DNA from: Paenibacillus aestuarii
GTDB lineage: Bacteria > Bacillota > Bacilli > Paenibacillales > NBRC-103111
Direction: 5' to 3'
Assembly (NCBI RefSeq): GCF_027789125.1
Contig: NZ_JAQFVF010000092.1
Span: 62,001 to 126,000 of the forward strand
DNA length: 64,000 nucleotides
Shown: positions 1-8,220 of the stretch, in pieces
How the letters are laid out: every line of letters starts with the position of its first letter
Numbering within the stretch: the stretch's first letter is position 1
Position numbers and translations under genes: made by a program
The notes under the pieces: model-generated
The model's input: the letters and a program-made list of their open reading frames with translations, nothing else
The model's database searches: none
Told to the model about the DNA's origin: nothing

Positions 1-188
1 GTAAGCATCAAGCCGCGGTATTTTTCATAAACCAGATAATTGTCTTTATCCAGCTTTTGGATCATTTTCGTAACTGATGAGGGATGCACCTCAAGCCCTT
101 CGGCAATGTCGGAGACACGAGCGTAGCCTTTCTCGTCAATGAGTTTGTAAATTCTCTCCAGATAGTCTTCCATGCTTGGCGTGGCCAT
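1..188 (-). CDS. mntR: MntR manganese-responsive regulator, N-terminal part (cut by window edge)
   Basis: The first 62 codons of a DtxR-family transcription factor lie on the minus strand; the rest is outside the window to the left. The translation begins MATPSMEDYLERIYKLIDEK and contains VHPSSVTKMIQKLDKD, which closely matches the winged-helix DNA-binding domain of Bacillus MntR. MntR uses Mn(II) as corepressor and silences Mn uptake genes. The ATG at 188 follows a purine-rich stretch with GGGGGAAA. The gene is divergent from splB. The dimerisation and metal-binding half is not visible, so metal ligands could not be checked. Confidence 0.9.
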   Translation of the reverse strand, partial: MATPSMEDYLERIYKLIDEKGYARVSDIAEGLEVHPSSVTKMIQKLDKDNYLVYEKYRGLML

Positions 189-353
189 TGCGATGTTTCC
201 CCCTGCTTTCGTTGATTTCCGATCCATAGCTTAAACTATCATAATGCATGAACATAGACGCGGTCAAATCTCCCATGATTCAAGTTAAGTCCGCTTGGGA
301 CACTAAGAGTTATCGAGACTAAGCCACTAAATCGAGTCGAAAGGGAGATTGCC

Positions 354-1415
354 ATGACTACGGAATTGCTGACACGGCCCGTGCCGAATACGGCGGTTTT
401 TGTCCCGGAGCTTGTATATTTTGAGCCGGACGCCATGAATTATCCCAAAGGACAGCAGATTTACGAATGGGCCAAACAGCAAGGGCTGGAAATTCACATG
501 ACAACCTCGCACAACCAAATCCGCGATCTCCCTGGGGACACCGAGCTGGAGAAATACCGCATCGCCAAGCAAACCCTCGTTGTCGGGCTGCGCAAGACGC
601 TGAAGTTTGACACTTCCAAGCCTTCGGCGGAATACGCCATTCCGATCGCAACAGGATGCATGGGCCACTGCCACTATTGCTATCTACAAACAACGCTAGG
701 CGCAAAACCTTACATCCGTGTCTACGTCAATATGGACGATATCTTGGCCGCGGCGCAAAAATATATCGATGAACGCGCCCCGGAAATCACCCGTTTTGAG
801 GCTGCGTGTACGTCCGATCCCGTTGGATTGGAGCATATATCCGGATCCTTGAAGCAGGTGATTGAATTTATGGGACAACAGCCGCTAGGCAGGCTGCGGT
901 TCGTCACGAAGTTTCATCATGTCGATTCGCTGTTAGACGCGAACCATAACAAGCATACCCGCTTCCGCTTTAGTGTCAATGCGGATTATGTAATCAAAAA
1001 CTTCGAGCCCGGCACTTCGCGTTTCCACGAGCGAATCGAAGCCGCTGGCAAAGTAGCGCGAGCCGGCTATCCGCTTGGATTCATCATTGCCCCAATCATA
1101 TGGCATGAAGGATGGGAAGAAGGCTATGCGCGATTGCTTGAAAAGCTGCATGAACAGCTGCCGCAAGAGGCGGTGCAAGACTTGACATTTGAAATGATTC
1201 AGCACCGTTTCACCAAAACGGCCAAAAACGTCATTCAGAAGCGGTATCCCAAGACGAAGCTCGAAATGGACGAAGAGAAGCGCAAGTATAAGTGGGGACG
1301 TTGGGGGCAAGGCAAATACGTCTACCCTGACGATCAGGCTAACGCATTAAGGGAATTTATCACCGAACAAATCTTTGATAAATTCCCTGACGCGAAGATT
1401 GAATATTTTACGTAA
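354..1415 (+). CDS. splB: Spore photoproduct lyase (radical SAM)
   Basis: This 353-aa enzyme repairs the UV-induced spore photoproduct (5-thyminyl-5,6-dihydrothymine) in DNA during germination. The radical-SAM cluster motif is GCMGHCHYCYLQ, with Cys102, Cys106 and Cys109 as expected [4Fe-4S] ligands. Cys152, in EAACTSDP, lies where the family has its hydrogen-donor cysteine (Cys141 in B. subtilis; the offset of 11 is the same for all four cysteines). Two tyrosines at 108 and 110 match the conserved tyrosines that follow the cluster. AAAGGGAG precedes the ATG by 7 nt. No splA lies immediately upstream, and the gene is convergent with ccdA, ending 11 nt away. It is strong evidence that the host makes endospores. 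Confidence 0.96.
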   Translation: MTTELLTRPVPNTAVFVPELVYFEPDAMNYPKGQQIYEWAKQQGLEIHMTTSHNQIRDLPGDTELEKYRIAKQTLVVGLRKTLKFDTSKPSAEYAIPIATGCMGHCHYCYLQTTLGAKPYIRVYVNMDDILAAAQKYIDERAPEITRFEAACTSDPVGLEHISGSLKQVIEFMGQQPLGRLRFVTKFHHVDSLLDANHNKHTRFRFSVNADYVIKNFEPGTSRFHERIEAAGKVARAGYPLGFIIAPIIWHEGWEEGYARLLEKLHEQLPQEAVQDLTFEMIQHRFTKTAKNVIQKRYPKTKLEMDEEKRKYKWGRWGQGKYVYPDDQANALREFITEQIFDKFPDAKIEYFT

Positions 1416-1426
1416 GTGTTAAAATC

Positions 1427-2146
1427 TTAAAATTTCAACCAGTCGGGGGTAATCGTGTTAAGCCAAAGCGTAATCTGCGTCATTTTTCCAGTGTACAGCA
1501 GAATGGCGATTAGCACCATGAGCCCCCCGCCTATTTTCATCAAAGCATTTGAATAACGCAAAATCCAGCGCGTCGATCCGATGAAAAACGAGAGGACAAA
1601 AAATGGAATGGCAAATCCTAGCGAATACGCACTTGTCAGTTGGAACCAAGTACCTGGTTCTGTTGTAGCCAGTGCTAGAATAGCGGATAAAATCGGCCCG
1701 ATGCACGGCGACCAGCCTGCGGCAAAGCCCATGCCGATCAGGATCGAACCGAGATAGCCAGCAGGTCTGAACTTCATCTGCAGCTTTCTTTCTTTCATCA
1801 GCCATTGCGGTTGAAAAATGCCAAGCAAGAACAAGCCCATAATAAATATTAATAGAGCAGCGATTTGACGCAGCAAATCGCGATATTCAACGAACATATT
1901 GCCTACGAATCCGGCCGTTAAGCCCAGCGCATAAAAAATAATCGAAAAACCTACGATAAAGCTTAACGTGTGCAGCATCGTCCGGCGGCGAACGTCAGCG
2001 GACGACTGTCCGGATTTTAACTCACTGACGGAAATGCCCGTTATGTACGAAAGATAGGACGGATATAATGGCAAACAGCAGGGCGAAATAAAAGATGCAA
2101 TTCCCGCCCACAATGCGATCCATAAGTTGACGGAGCCGATTTCCAT
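1427..2146 (-). CDS. ccdA: CcdA-type thiol-disulfide membrane transporter
   Basis: A 239-aa polytopic membrane protein of the CcdA/DsbD-transmembrane family, with about six membrane segments. It should carry reducing equivalents from cytoplasmic thioredoxin across the membrane for cytochrome c maturation or spore cortex thiol chemistry. Two conserved cysteine sites are visible: SPCCLPLYPSYLSYITG in the first helix and WSPCIGPI in the fourth. It is the last gene of the znu operon, starting only 1 nt after the znuB stop, so it is probably translationally coupled to metal uptake genes. That placement is unusual for ccdA. Family assignment is firm; the specific partner is not known. Confidence 0.88.
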   Translation of the reverse strand: MEIGSVNLWIALWAGIASFISPCCLPLYPSYLSYITGISVSELKSGQSSADVRRRTMLHTLSFIVGFSIIFYALGLTAGFVGNMFVEYRDLLRQIAALLIFIMGLFLLGIFQPQWLMKERKLQMKFRPAGYLGSILIGMGFAAGWSPCIGPILSAILALATTEPGTWFQLTSAYSLGFAIPFFVLSFFIGSTRWILRYSNALMKIGGGLMVLIAILLYTGKMTQITLWLNTITPDWLKF

Positions 2147-2147
2147 A

Positions 2148-2948
2148 TCAGATTCTCAGACCTCTTTTCATGATTATTCCAATAAGCAGCGCAATCAATG
2201 TGAGAACAACCGTTCCCCCGGGCGCCAAATCCCATACTCCTGCCAAAATAAGTCCTATGATAACGGCAATTTCGGAGAAAAGCACGGCCAGAAACACCGA
2301 ATGTTTAAAGCTGCGGGCAATGAGCAAGCTGCACGCCACCGGGATCGTCAACAGCGAGGAAACGAGCAGCGCGCCGACAATTTTGATCGCAACGGAGATC
2401 ACGAGGGCAGTTAGCATCGTAATCATCATGTTGTAGTAACGCAGCGGAAGACCGCTTACACTCGCCGCATCCTCATCAAAGAACATGAGGAAAAATTCTT
2501 TAAAATGCAAAGCAATGACGCCAATAACTAGCAAGCTAACCCCGAAAACGACCCATAAATCCGTCGAATCCAACGTATATATGCTGCCAAATAAATAGCT
2601 CATGACGTTCATATTGAACCCTTTGCCTAGTGTAAACAGCAAAGTTGCTAGTGCGACACCGCCAGACATGATGATGGCAATGGAAAGCTCGGCATAAGTT
2701 TTATAGGCTTTGCGCAGCTTTTCGATGGCGAATGAAGCCAACAAAGCAAAGATAAGTCCTACACCCAACGGGTAAACATTAATTAAAAAACCGAGCGCGA
2801 CGCCGGCGATCGAGATATGGGCAAGCGTGTCGCCGATCATCGACAACCGCCGAAGGACAAGAAAAACGCCCATCAAAGGCGCTGTAAGTCCGATGAGCAA
2901 GCCGCCGATCAAAGCCCGCTGAAAAAAATACTCCGTGAAAATATCCAA
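2148..2948 (-). CDS. znuB: Zinc/manganese ABC transporter permease (ABC-3 family)
   Basis: A 266-aa permease with 7-8 predicted membrane helices. The N-terminus has the family pattern FFQRALIGGLLIGLTAPLMG followed by LRRLSMIGDTLAHISIAGVA, typical of ZnuB/AdcB/MntB permeases. It forms the membrane channel for ZnuC and ZnuA. The start ATG at 2948 lies 9 nt after the znuC stop. Permease sequence alone does not separate zinc from manganese systems. The Zur-like half-sites upstream of the operon favour zinc; the nearby mntR gene is a reason to keep manganese in mind. Confidence 0.88.
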   Translation of the reverse strand: MDIFTEYFFQRALIGGLLIGLTAPLMGVFLVLRRLSMIGDTLAHISIAGVALGFLINVYPLGVGLIFALLASFAIEKLRKAYKTYAELSIAIIMSGGVALATLLFTLGKGFNMNVMSYLFGSIYTLDSTDLWVVFGVSLLVIGVIALHFKEFFLMFFDEDAASVSGLPLRYYNMMITMLTALVISVAIKIVGALLVSSLLTIPVACSLLIARSFKHSVFLAVLFSEIAVIIGLILAGVWDLAPGGTVVLTLIALLIGIIMKRGLRI

Positions 2949-2957
2949 TGTGTCCTC

Positions 2958-3737
2958 CTACTGAACGCCGATCATCTCCCGAATCTGGTCGAGCGAATGC
3001 GTCAAATTCGTCTCGCGGCAATCTTCGGGATCGTGGGTATGCTTAACATGAAATTTAATGCCGCCGCTTTGCTGCTGCGGCTCAGAACCGAGATACGATT
3101 TCATCATATCCATATCGTGGGACACCATGATGAACGTCATATGATGATGCTGGTGCATATGACGGATCATGCGGAAAAAGCCGGCTTGCGTTTCGGCGTC
3201 AATGCCGACGGTCGGCTCATCGAGAATGAGCAGTTCCGGATTGTTGACTATCGCCCGGGCGAGAAAAGCGCGCTGCTGCTGGCCACCCGACAGCTGGCCG
3301 ATCTTGCGGTCGGCCAGATCCTCGATTCGCATCGCCATCATCGCATCTTCCGCCTTCTGCAGATCGTCTTTGGACAGCCTGCGGTAAATCCGCTTCTTAC
3401 TGTACAAGCCCGACTGCACAATCTCTCGCACCGTTGCCGGGAATAACGGGTTAAACGCATTTTTCTGCGGAACGTAGCCGATCCGTTCCCAATCCTTGAA
3501 CTGGCTGAGCGGCTGCTCGAACAGCCGAATTTCCCCTGCGGTCGGCTTGAGCAGACCGACGAGCATTTTGAGCAGCGTCGTTTTGCCGGCTCCGTTGGAG
3601 CCGATGACGCCGACAAAATCGCGTTCCAGCGCAGCAAAGCGCAGGTTCTCAATCACTTTTTTATGCTCATAGGAAAAAGAAACGTTATCTATCGAAACGA
3701 TGCTGCGATGGCAAGATTGCAAGCTGCTATTCTCCAT
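2958..3737 (-). CDS. znuC: Zinc/manganese ABC transporter ATPase
   Basis: A 259-aa ATP-binding subunit. Walker A is GSNGAGKTT near residue 45, the signature is LSGGQQQR, Walker B is LLILDEPT, and the H-loop is VSHD. The C-terminal tail after the ATPase core contains a short His/Cys/Asp-rich stretch (HVKHTHDPEDC), plausibly a metal-sensing or metal-buffering appendage like the His-rich tails on some ZnuC proteins. The ATG is 53 nt downstream of znuA. It powers the permease encoded next in the operon. Confidence 0.9.
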   Translation of the reverse strand: MENSSLQSCHRSIVSIDNVSFSYEHKKVIENLRFAALERDFVGVIGSNGAGKTTLLKMLVGLLKPTAGEIRLFEQPLSQFKDWERIGYVPQKNAFNPLFPATVREIVQSGLYSKKRIYRRLSKDDLQKAEDAMMAMRIEDLADRKIGQLSGGQQQRAFLARAIVNNPELLILDEPTVGIDAETQAGFFRMIRHMHQHHHMTFIMVSHDMDMMKSYLGSEPQQQSGGIKFHVKHTHDPEDCRETNLTHSLDQIREMIGVQ

Positions 3738-3790
3738 CTACGAAACTCCTAACTGTTTTGAGTAAAATCATATCTAAAGTCTTGTTACTG

Positions 3791-4708
3791 CTATTGTAAG
3801 GCTTTCACAAGATTTTTCAAATTATCGTCCATAATTGAAATATAATCTTTTCCGGCCTTTTCCTGCTCAGCCGTCAAGCCTTCCAACGGGTTCAAAACCA
3901 TCGTGTCAACGTTCGCATCCTTAGCAAGCGTCTTGGCCAATTTATCGGACACCAGCTCTTCAAAGAAAATATATTTCAATTGATGCTCTTTAATGTACTG
4001 ATTCATATTTTTCAAATCTTGCGCAGTCGGCTCCGCTTCCGGAGACAGCCCCATGATCGCTAATTGCGTAAGCCCGTAATCACGGCACATATAGGCAAAA
4101 GCTTGATGAGATACGGCGATTTCTTTTTTCGACGTCTTGGCAAGCTCTGTGCGGTAACGCACGTCCAAATCCTTCAATTTGGCAGCATACGCCTGATAGT
4201 TTTGCTCAAAAGCATCCTTATGCGCAGGATCTGCGGCAATCAGGGCATTTTTAATATTATTGGCCATTTTCACAGCGTTTAACGGACTGAGCCAAGCATG
4301 CGGATCATAAGCCTCTTTGCTATCCGATGTCTTTATTAAATCGCTGCCTTGGCTAGCTTCCACAACCTTAAGGGAAGAATCCTTGGGAATGGTCTGCAAA
4401 AAGTCTCCGACCCAACCCTCAAAACCTGCGCCTTGATACACAAACACTTGGGCATTGTTCATATTCTTGATGTCGCGGCTCTTAGGGGACCAGTCATGCG
4501 GCTCAACGCCGGCTGGCACCAAGTTAATGACGTTCACATATTCGCCGCCGATGTTGCGGGTAAAATCATAGAGCGGATAAAAGCTCGTGACGACATTCAC
4601 TTTGCCCTCGATCAGCCCCGCTTTCGAGCCAGGCGCACTTCCGCAACCCGTTACAACGAATAGGAAAATAGCTAGTAAACCTATATAAATGAATCCTTTT
4701 TTGAACAT
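3791..4708 (-). CDS. znuA: Zinc/manganese-binding lipoprotein (cluster 9 SBP)
   Basis: A 305-aa extracytoplasmic solute-binding protein. The N-terminus is a lipoprotein signal with lipobox VTGC and lipidated Cys22. Candidate metal ligands are His71 in GVEPHDWSP, His137 in YDPHAWLSP and His201 in AVSHQAFAYM, the three-histidine pattern of ZnuA/AdcA proteins. The long His-rich loop found in many zinc-specific members is absent; only a short SDSKEAYDPHAW segment occupies that place, so zinc versus manganese cannot be settled from this protein alone. It is first in a four-gene leftward operon and has its own strong promoter. Confidence 0.88.
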   Translation of the reverse strand: MFKKGFIYIGLLAIFLFVVTGCGSAPGSKAGLIEGKVNVVTSFYPLYDFTRNIGGEYVNVINLVPAGVEPHDWSPKSRDIKNMNNAQVFVYQGAGFEGWVGDFLQTIPKDSSLKVVEASQGSDLIKTSDSKEAYDPHAWLSPLNAVKMANNIKNALIAADPAHKDAFEQNYQAYAAKLKDLDVRYRTELAKTSKKEIAVSHQAFAYMCRDYGLTQLAIMGLSPEAEPTAQDLKNMNQYIKEHQLKYIFFEELVSDKLAKTLAKDANVDTMVLNPLEGLTAEQEKAGKDYISIMDDNLKNLVKALQ

Positions 4709-4734
4709 TTTAGTCTCACCGTCACATTTCTAAA

Positions 4735-4756
4735 TCGTAATTTTTTTTATTAACGA
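4735..4756 (-). promoter_or_regulatory. Candidate Zur-type operator of the znu operon
   Basis: Read on the minus strand, this is TCGTTAAT, a run of A, then ATTACGA. The halves form an imperfect inverted repeat resembling the arms of the Bacillus Zur box (TCGTAAT/ATTACGA), but they are further apart than in the consensus. It lies a few bases downstream of the -10 box, a good place for a repressor. No MntR-like box was seen. Low certainty. Confidence 0.35.
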
Positions 4757-4761
4757 CCTTG

Positions 4762-4791
4762 ATTATACGAGTTAGGCTTCCAAAATGTCAA
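4762..4791 (-). promoter_or_regulatory. Sigma-A promoter of znuACB-ccdA
   Basis: On the minus strand, TTGACA (4791-4786) is followed after 18 nt by TATAAT (4767-4762). Both hexamers match the consensus exactly. Transcription should start near 4755, giving a leader of about 45 nt to the znuA ATG. Confidence 0.8.
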
Positions 4792-4850
4792 CAGATAGGC
4801 GGATATTACGAGGGTCGAACAGGCTAGCTGGCAAAGGCCCAGAAAAAAGA

Positions 4851-4877
4851 AAATCATCCTGCTTGATTAGCAGGATG
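4851..4877 (-). terminator. Rho-independent terminator of the small lipoprotein gene
   Basis: Nine-base-pair perfect stem CATCCTGCT/AGCAGGATG with a 5-nt loop, followed on the minus strand by a T-rich run. It sits about 25 nt after the lipoprotein stop. Confidence 0.75.
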
Positions 4878-4901
4878 TCACTATGAGATGCGGCTAGACG
4901 A

Positions 4902-5294
4902 TTAAGATTCCGATTTGCCTCCTCCTTGCTTTTTGGAGGAAGGTTTGCTGCTTGCTTTGGGCGATGCTGACGGTGAAGGTGAAGCTGAAGGCGAAGGCGA
5001 AGGAGAGGACTGCTTCTCGCTTTGCTCCTTCATTTTCTTATTCCGCTCCTCCGTTTGCTTGATCGCCTTCTTATCCTGCTCAATCTGATATTGAATGATT
5101 TCTTTATAAATGTTGTACTGCTTGTGCAGTTCCTGATCGATTATACTTGGCTTCGCCGTACTCTGCGCTTTCTGTTTGTTTGGGTCGGCCCCTTTCGTTT
5201 TGTCGGATTGGCCGCCACCGAACATGCCGCAGGCGGTGAGAAGAACGATTAGCCCGGCGATACCCACACATTTAAGGAACACCATTAGTCTCAT
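4902..5294 (-). CDS. Small lipoprotein with Ser-Pro repeat tail, unknown function
   Basis: The start is the ATG at 5294, because GGGGTGA precedes it by 5 nt; a longer reading frame upstream has no ribosome site. The 130-aa product begins MRLMVFLKCVGIAGLIVLLT and has lipobox LTAC with the lipidated Cys near residue 22. The middle is a charged, Lys/Glu/Gln-rich helix containing YNIYKEIIQYQIEQDKKAIK. The C-terminus is a low-complexity linker of PSPSPSAS type ending in Lys/Ser-rich residues. It is probably anchored on the outer face of the membrane. I do not recognise a family. It is monocistronic, between terminators. Confidence 0.75.
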   Translation of the reverse strand: MRLMVFLKCVGIAGLIVLLTACGMFGGGQSDKTKGADPNKQKAQSTAKPSIIDQELHKQYNIYKEIIQYQIEQDKKAIKQTEERNKKMKEQSEKQSSPSPSPSASPSPSASPKASSKPSSKKQGGGKSES

Positions 5295-5373
5295 GCGCTT
5301 CACCCCGTTGAGTTCTTTGTCCTTAGATTGCCCCAATATCGCGAAAAAACGCCGATCCAACTTCTTCATCCGA

Positions 5374-5411
5374 TAAAAAAAACACCCCGATCTCTATGAG
5401 AATCGGGGTGT
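5374..5411 (-). terminator. Terminator of metG
   Basis: Ten-base-pair perfect stem ACACCCCGAT/ATCGGGGTGT, followed on the minus strand by eight T. It begins 7 nt after the metG stop codon. Confidence 0.9.
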
Positions 5412-5417
5412 CTACAG

Positions 5418-7412
5418 TTATTTCACGATAGCGCCATTCGGCATACTGTCCGGCACCGTCGCCAGCGTTAATTGATCACCGTGCGAAGCGGCCAGGATCA
5501 TACCTTGCGACAGCTCGCCGCGCAGCTTGGCGGGCTTCAAGTTCGTGACGCAAATCACTTTGCGTCCTTTGAGTTCCTCGGGCGAGTAAAACTTCGCGAT
5601 GCCCGAGACGACTTGACGCTGCTCGTAGCCGAGGTCGAGCTGCAGCTTCAACAACTTATCCGCGCCTTTCACAGGCTCGGCTGCGATCACTTGCGCCACG
5701 CGCAGCTCCACCTTACCGAAATCGTCGATGCCGATTTCGTCTTTGGGCTCCGGCGCGGGCACAACTGCAGCAGCTTCAGCAGGCGCTGCTGCCGCACTCG
5801 CGGCGCTGCCGGCTTCGCCGCCGCTCATCGCCTGGACGATGTAGGCGACTTCCGCCGCGACGTCCAGGCGAGGGAACATCGGCTCTCCCTTCTGGACTTT
5901 CGTCCCCGCAGGGAGCAGCCCGAAGTCCTGCATGCTGGACCACTCGGTCAAACGCGGCAGATCTTCGGCAGCAAGGCCCAGCTGCTGCCAAATCAGTTGC
6001 GGCGTCTTCGTCAGGAACGGACGCAGCAGCACGGACGAGATGCGCTGGGACTCCGCCAGCACATACATCACGGAGCCAAGAGTTTCACGCTTGGCTTCAT
6101 CTTTCACCATCGACCACGGCTGTGTCTCGTCGATGTATTTGTTCGTGCGGCTGATCAGCTGCCACACGGCCGACAGGGCGATGGAGAATTCCATCTTCTC
6201 CATCGCTTCCTCGTACTTCGCTACCGCAGCTCGGACAGTCTCCAAGAGACTGTCGTCGAATTCGGTAGCCCCCGGCACATAAGCGGGAATGCTGCCGGCA
6301 AAATACTTGTCGATCATGACGATCGTCCGGTTCAGCAAGTTCCCGAGGTCATTGGCGAGGTCGTGGTTGACCCGCTCGACAAAGCTTTCCGGCGTGAACG
6401 TACCATCAGCGCCGAACGGCACTTCGCGCATCAAGTAGTAACGCAGCGCGTCAAGTCCATAGCGGTCGATCAGGGTTACAGGATCGACGACGTTGCCTTT
6501 GGACTTCGACATTTTGCCGTCCTTCATGAGCAGCCAGCCGTGGGCGAACACTTTTTTCGGCAGTGGCAGATCCAGCGCCATGAGCATGATCGGCCAATAA
6601 ATCGTATGGAAACGGACGATTTCTTTACTCATCAAATGCACATCGGCTGGCCAATATTTGCGGAACGTGCTCTCATCGTCCGAACCGTAGCCAAGCGCCG
6701 TAATATAGTTGGACAGCGCATCAATCCACACATAGATGACATGTTTAGCGTCACCAGGAACTTTGATGCCCCAATCAAACGTCGTGCGGGAAACCGCCAA
6801 ATCTTCCAGACCCGGCTTGATGAAGTTGTTCAGCATTTCATTTTTACGGGATTCCGGCTGAATGAACTCTGGATTTTCCTCGTAATACTGGACCAAACGG
6901 TCAACATATTTGCTCATACGGAAGAAGTACGTCTCTTCCTTCATTTTCTCCACGGGACGTCCGCAGTCCGGACATTTGCCGTCAACCAGTTTGCTTTCCG
7001 GGAAAAAGGCTTCGTCCGGTACACAGTACCAGCCTTCATATTCGCCTAGATAAATGTCGCCTTGATCCAGCAGGCGCTGGAATATCTTCTGCACCGAATT
7101 TTTGTGGCGGTCTTCTGTCGTCCGAATGAAATCGTTGTAGCTGATGTCCAGCTTCGCCCAAAGATCTTTAATTCCGGCCACGATGCCGTCCACGAATTGC
7201 TGTGGCGTCGTGCCTTTTTCCTGAGCTTTGCGCTCGATCTTTTGCCCATGCTCATCGGTTCCGGTCAAGTACATTACATCGAAGCCGCGCAGCCTTTTGT
7301 AACGGGACATGACATCGCCGGCTACCGTTGAGTAAGCATGGCCGATGTGCAGCTTATCGCTGGGATAGTAGATCGGCGTAGTGATGTAAAATGTTTTCGA
7401 TTGAGTGGACAT
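5418..7412 (-). CDS. metG: Methionyl-tRNA synthetase with C-terminal tRNA-binding domain
   Basis: A 664-aa class I aminoacyl-tRNA synthetase that charges tRNA-Met. The start is the ATG at 7412, preceded by AGGAGG with good spacing; an in-frame extension upstream lies in the leader. Motifs: HIGH (residues 22-25), one zinc knuckle CPDCGRP in the connective domain, and KMSKSKG near residue 300. The C-terminal 110 residues are the EMAP/Trbp111-type domain (FGKVELRVAQVI...), joined to the catalytic body by an Ala/Pro/Glu-rich linker. This is the long, dimeric MetG form usual in Bacilli. Expression is controlled by the T-box leader described separately. Confidence 0.96.
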   Translation of the reverse strand: MSTQSKTFYITTPIYYPSDKLHIGHAYSTVAGDVMSRYKRLRGFDVMYLTGTDEHGQKIERKAQEKGTTPQQFVDGIVAGIKDLWAKLDISYNDFIRTTEDRHKNSVQKIFQRLLDQGDIYLGEYEGWYCVPDEAFFPESKLVDGKCPDCGRPVEKMKEETYFFRMSKYVDRLVQYYEENPEFIQPESRKNEMLNNFIKPGLEDLAVSRTTFDWGIKVPGDAKHVIYVWIDALSNYITALGYGSDDESTFRKYWPADVHLMSKEIVRFHTIYWPIMLMALDLPLPKKVFAHGWLLMKDGKMSKSKGNVVDPVTLIDRYGLDALRYYLMREVPFGADGTFTPESFVERVNHDLANDLGNLLNRTIVMIDKYFAGSIPAYVPGATEFDDSLLETVRAAVAKYEEAMEKMEFSIALSAVWQLISRTNKYIDETQPWSMVKDEAKRETLGSVMYVLAESQRISSVLLRPFLTKTPQLIWQQLGLAAEDLPRLTEWSSMQDFGLLPAGTKVQKGEPMFPRLDVAAEVAYIVQAMSGGEAGSAASAAAAPAEAAAVVPAPEPKDEIGIDDFGKVELRVAQVIAAEPVKGADKLLKLQLDLGYEQRQVVSGIAKFYSPEELKGRKVICVTNLKPAKLRGELSQGMILAASHGDQLTLATVPDSMPNGAIVK

Positions 7413-7445
7413 TTCATATTCCTCCTGTTTGGTTTTGTAAATAAC

Positions 7446-7742
7446 ACAAAAAGCCCTCATCCATCTTGGGACGAGAGCTGAACTCACGCGGTACCACCCA
7501 GGTTCCCCCGCCTTTCACAAGATCGGGGCTCAGTAAGTCGTTGCGACTTGCCCATTAACGCTGGGACACGAAGCCAGCTTACTCCCATGTCCGCATAGGC
7601 GGCTGAATGGGCAGCTCGAAGGCTTATTCTCCAGGACCATCTTCCAAACCTGCTCCTATACCGGCTTTCACCTAACCCGGCTCTCTGTTCATAGGCCTCC
7701 GCTTGTACTTATCCGTTCATCGAATCCATATTCTTAGTGCTT
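7446..7742 (-). promoter_or_regulatory. T-box leader (Met) of metG
   Basis: The minus-strand transcript contains the T-box sequence TGGGTGGTACCGCG (7500-7487). It is followed by a terminator: stem GCTCTCGTCCC/TGGATGAGGGC, then a T run ending near 7448. Upstream, stem I carries the AGAGAG and GGTGAAAGCC features. In the sequence GGAAGATGGTCC, the ATG at 7640-7638 occupies the specifier position, which matches Met. The argS leader in this window has CGG in the equivalent position. Uncharged tRNA-Met should prevent termination and allow metG transcription. Confidence 0.9.
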
Positions 7743-7749
7743 TAAGAAA

Positions 7750-7779
7750 AATATAGCGAAAAAGGAAGCGCCATGTCAA
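7750..7779 (-). promoter_or_regulatory. Promoter of the metG T-box transcript
   Basis: On the minus strand, TTGACA (7779-7774) and TATATT (7755-7750) are separated by 18 nt. The -35 box overlaps the yidD stop codon, so metG can be transcribed independently of yidD. Confidence 0.75.
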
Positions 7780-8027
7780 GCGAGGCGGTCACTTTTGGGC
7801 GAACCGGATGCCGGTGGCACGTGATCGATCCCTCCGGGATGAAACGGATGGCATTTGCAAATCCGTTTCACCGTGAGCCACGAACCTTTGACCGGGCCAT
7901 GCAGTTCAAGGGCTTCCAGTGCATACTGCGAGCAAGTCGGGTAAAACCGGCACGTCGGCGGCTTCAAAGGCGAAATAAACTTCCGATAAAAATGGATCGG
8001 TACTTGGAGCGTTTTCCTGAGCTTCAT
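7776..8027 (-). CDS. yidD: YidD membrane protein insertion efficiency factor
   Basis: An 83-aa protein of the YidD (DUF37) family, thought to help the YidC/Oxa1 insertase place proteins in the inner membrane. Hallmarks are YRKFISPL near the N-terminus and CRFYPTCSQYALEALELHG, with the conserved cysteines and the CSxYA motif, then KRICKCHPFHPGGID. AAGGAAGG precedes the ATG by about 10 nt. The usual rnpA/yidC neighbours are absent here. Family assignment is firm. Confidence 0.93.
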   Translation of the reverse strand: MKLRKTLQVPIHFYRKFISPLKPPTCRFYPTCSQYALEALELHGPVKGSWLTVKRICKCHPFHPGGIDHVPPASGSPKSDRLA

Positions 8028-8148
8028 CGTCCGCGGCCCTTCCTTTCTAACTGCCTGCTCTCATCATGCCTGAAAAAGCAAACAGCGTCAACTTGGCTGG
8101 GCGAGTGGTAAGTTGGACTCGCTGATGAAGTTACTCACCGCATTGCGG

Positions 8149-8199
8149 TTGACAGCGGCTATACGATATTCTACACTGACCATGACACTGAATGGTGTC
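8149..8199 (+). promoter_or_regulatory. Promoter and candidate operator of the ArsR/SRPBCC operon
   Basis: TTGACA (8149-8154), 17 nt, then TACACT (8172-8177) forms a good sigma-A promoter. Immediately downstream the inverted repeat GACAC-N6-GTGTC (8184-8199) covers the likely start site. This is a plausible binding site for the ArsR-type regulator encoded next, giving autoregulation. Confidence 0.6.
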
Positions 8200-8220
8200 C
8201 CATTTGAATGTTAGGGATAG

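Noticed and set aside
2817..3446. 209-codon open frame antisense to znuB/znuC
   Set aside because: It crosses two real genes on the other strand and shows no protein-like features.
5472..7049. 525-codon open frame antisense to metG
   Set aside because: It is a high-GC shadow of metG; its translation has no domain and no ribosome site.
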